From Christensenella sp. UBA5399 (lineage in GTDB: Bacteria; Bacillota; Clostridia; Christensenellales; Christensenellaceae), in assembly GCA_002407725.1 (NCBI GenBank), contig DHOD01000009.1:1-7698 (forward strand): a stretch of DNA of 7,698 bases. The letters are read 5' to 3'. A program made the position numbers and the translations under genes. The notes under the pieces are model-generated. The model saw only the letters and a program-made list of their open reading frames with translations. It searched no databases and was not told where the DNA came from. Of the stretch, positions 6,386 to 7,698 are shown one piece after another. Every line of letters begins with the position of its first letter. Position 1 is the first letter of the stretch.

Positions 6386-6437
6386 CTTTGATAGATACAG
6401 TATAAAACATTTTAAAATTTCAATTGGGGGAAAATGC
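6386..6437 (+). promoter_or_regulatory. Short AT-rich trxB-glmM gap with weak candidate promoter
   Basis: No terminator hairpin is visible. TTGATA (6388-6393) and TAAAAT (6413-6418) are good hexamers but 19 bases apart, longer than ideal, so a separate glmM promoter is possible but weak. The glmM ribosome site GGGGGA (6426-6431) lies at the right end. Read-through from the trxB promoter is the simpler reading. Confidence 0.25.
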
Positions 6438-7698
6438 ATGAACAGTTTGTTCGGCACCGATGGGGTCAGGGGCATTGCCAACAGGCAGTTGACGTCCAAG
6501 CTTGCCTACGACCTGGGCAGGGCGGGCGCGTATTGCCTGACCAACGAGGTACACAAAGCGAAAATATTGATCGGTAAGGATACCCGCGCCTCCGGCGACA
6601 TGCTGGAGAGCGCTTTTGTTGCGGGCGTTTGCTCGGTAGGGGCGGAGGCGGTTGTGACATGCACACTGCCCACCTCGGCGGTCGCATACCTGACGCGTGA
6701 GATGAACTATGACGCGGGTGTGATGATCTCCGCCTCACACAACGCGGTGGAATACAACGGCATCAAGTTTTTTAACTCGCAGGGCTATAAGCTTGCGGAC
6801 GAGATTGAGGACAGGATCGAATCGCTGATCGTCAACCACGACGAGAATATCCCGATGCCCACCGGCATCAGCATTGGGCGCAGGATTCGTATGAAGAAGG
6901 CGGCGCAGGAGTATATCGACTATATTGTGGAATGCGCCGGTACGCGGCTTGAGGGGCTCAAGGTGGTGCTCGACTGCGCCAACGGCGCGGCAAGCGAAAT
7001 TGCGCCATGGGTGTTCAAGCTGCTGGGCGCGGAGGTGATCCCGTATTACAACATGCCGGACGGCAACAACATCAACGACAATTGTGGATCGACCCATCCG
7101 GAGCAGATGGCCCGCCTGGTGCCCGAACTGGGCGCGGACGTAGGGCTGGCGTTTGACGGCGACGCGGACAGGCTGATTGCGGTGGATGAGTTTGGCAACA
7201 TTGTGGACGGCGACAAGATCATGACCATTTGCGCGATCGACATGAAGGCGCAGGGCAAATTGAAGCGCGATACGCTGGTTGCGACCGTGATGAGCAACAT
7301 GGGCATGGAGGTCACGCTTAAAAAACAGGGGATCAACCTGGTGCGAACCGATGTGGGCGACCGGTATGTGCTGGAGGAGATGCTGCAAAATGGATATAAC
7401 CTAGGCGGCGAGCAATCGGGCCACATCATATACCTGGACCACAACACGACAGGGGACGGCATACTCTCGGGCGTCAACCTGCTCGCGGTCATGAAGCGGG
7501 AAGAAAAACACCTCTCGCGCCTGGCAAAACGGGTGGATATATATCCGCAGGTGCTGGTCAACGCGCGGGTGAGCGACGACAAGAAGCACGGGTATATGGA
7601 TGATGAAGAAATACAAAAGGCGGTCAAGACGCTGGAGAAAAACTTTTCCGGTGAGGGGCGGGTGCTGATACGTACGTCGGGCACGGAGCCACTGGTGC
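6438..7698 (+). CDS. glmM: Phosphoglucosamine mutase, 3'-truncated by window edge
   Basis: Converts glucosamine-6-phosphate to glucosamine-1-phosphate on the route to UDP-GlcNAc, the first peptidoglycan sugar nucleotide. The frame is open from ATG 6438 to the window end, giving 420 residues; family members have about 445-450, so roughly 30 codons lie outside. Start choice: GGGGGA (6426-6431) is six bases upstream and the N-terminus reads MNSLFGTDGVRG, the standard GlmM opening. The ATG at 6434 is out of frame. Further signatures are GKDTRASG (46-53), the phosphoserine loop ISASHN (97-102, Ser100, codon 6735-6737), metal-binding DGDADR (240-245), the sugar-binding GEQSGHII (324-331) and the phosphate-binding RTSGTEPLV at the cut end (412-420). 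ISASHN rather than the TASHNP style of broader phosphomannomutases, together with the N-terminus, supports GlmM. After ASHN the common proline is alanine, a minor variation. With ddl and murF at the other end, the window contains two separate parts of the cell-wall pathway. Confidence 0.96.
   Translation, partial: MNSLFGTDGVRGIANRQLTSKLAYDLGRAGAYCLTNEVHKAKILIGKDTRASGDMLESAFVAGVCSVGAEAVVTCTLPTSAVAYLTREMNYDAGVMISASHNAVEYNGIKFFNSQGYKLADEIEDRIESLIVNHDENIPMPTGISIGRRIRMKKAAQEYIDYIVECAGTRLEGLKVVLDCANGAASEIAPWVFKLLGAEVIPYYNMPDGNNINDNCGSTHPEQMARLVPELGADVGLAFDGDADRLIAVDEFGNIVDGDKIMTICAIDMKAQGKLKRDTLVATVMSNMGMEVTLKKQGINLVRTDVGDRYVLEEMLQNGYNLGGEQSGHIIYLDHNTTGDGILSGVNLLAVMKREEKHLSRLAKRVDIYPQVLVNARVSDDKKHGYMDDEEIQKAVKTLEKNFSGEGRVLIRTSGTEPLV

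Noticed and set aside
6466..7684. Several minus-strand frames across the right end
   Set aside because: They are antisense to glmM, whose full set of active-site motifs is read on the plus strand.
1..7698. A hidden defence, phage or biosynthetic system
   Set aside because: All long frames are assigned to housekeeping, signalling or transport families; no transposase, integrase, nuclease, toxin pair, CRISPR repeat or carrier-protein gene is visible.

Overview
The window looks like an ordinary chromosomal segment of a Gram-positive anaerobe-type bacterium. Bacillota, probably class Clostridia, is the best guess. The grounds are strong purine-rich Shine-Dalgarno sites, a TTG start, moderately high-GC coding sequence with AT-rich gaps, and the style of the diguanylate cyclase and EamA proteins. 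Genus or species cannot be named from the sequence alone.

Layout. (1) 1-2119, plus strand: the 3' part of a D-alanine--D-alanine ligase gene (ddl), overlapping by four bases a complete murF. Together they make D-Ala-D-Ala and attach it to the UDP-MurNAc-tripeptide. (2) 2120-2292: a gap filled mainly by a 116-base block of three hairpins set end to end with no spacer (2149-2264). This is the most unusual structure in the window. (3) 2293-3207, plus: an EamA/DMT-family ten-helix transporter of unknown substrate, with a TTG start. (4) 3208-3298: a short gap between convergent genes holding an imperfect stem-loop. (5) 3299-5152, minus: a soluble, multi-domain diguanylate cyclase (PAS-like, GGDEF, GAF, PAS-like with a CxxCP motif). 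(6) 5153-5473: a 321-base divergent regulatory region with a near-consensus promoter for the right-hand genes, a weaker candidate promoter for the cyclase gene, an imperfect 18-bp palindrome over the latter's -35 box, and a hairpin near the predicted 5' end of each transcript. (7) 5474-6385, plus: trxB, thioredoxin reductase. (8) 6438 to the window end, plus: glmM, phosphoglucosamine mutase, complete at its 5' end and cut by the window about 30 codons before the usual family length.

Function. Three of the six genes (ddl, murF, glmM) serve peptidoglycan precursor synthesis. GlmM supplies glucosamine-1-phosphate for UDP-GlcNAc, and Ddl and MurF finish the pentapeptide. TrxB maintains cytosolic thiol redox balance. 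The cyclase is a signalling gene read away from trxB, and the transporter's role is unknown. I see no CRISPR array, tRNA, rRNA, transposase, phage gene or defence cassette. I found no evidence of a novel multi-gene system. The items most worth checking are the tandem-hairpin element, the mid-protein GGDEF arrangement and the divergent control region.
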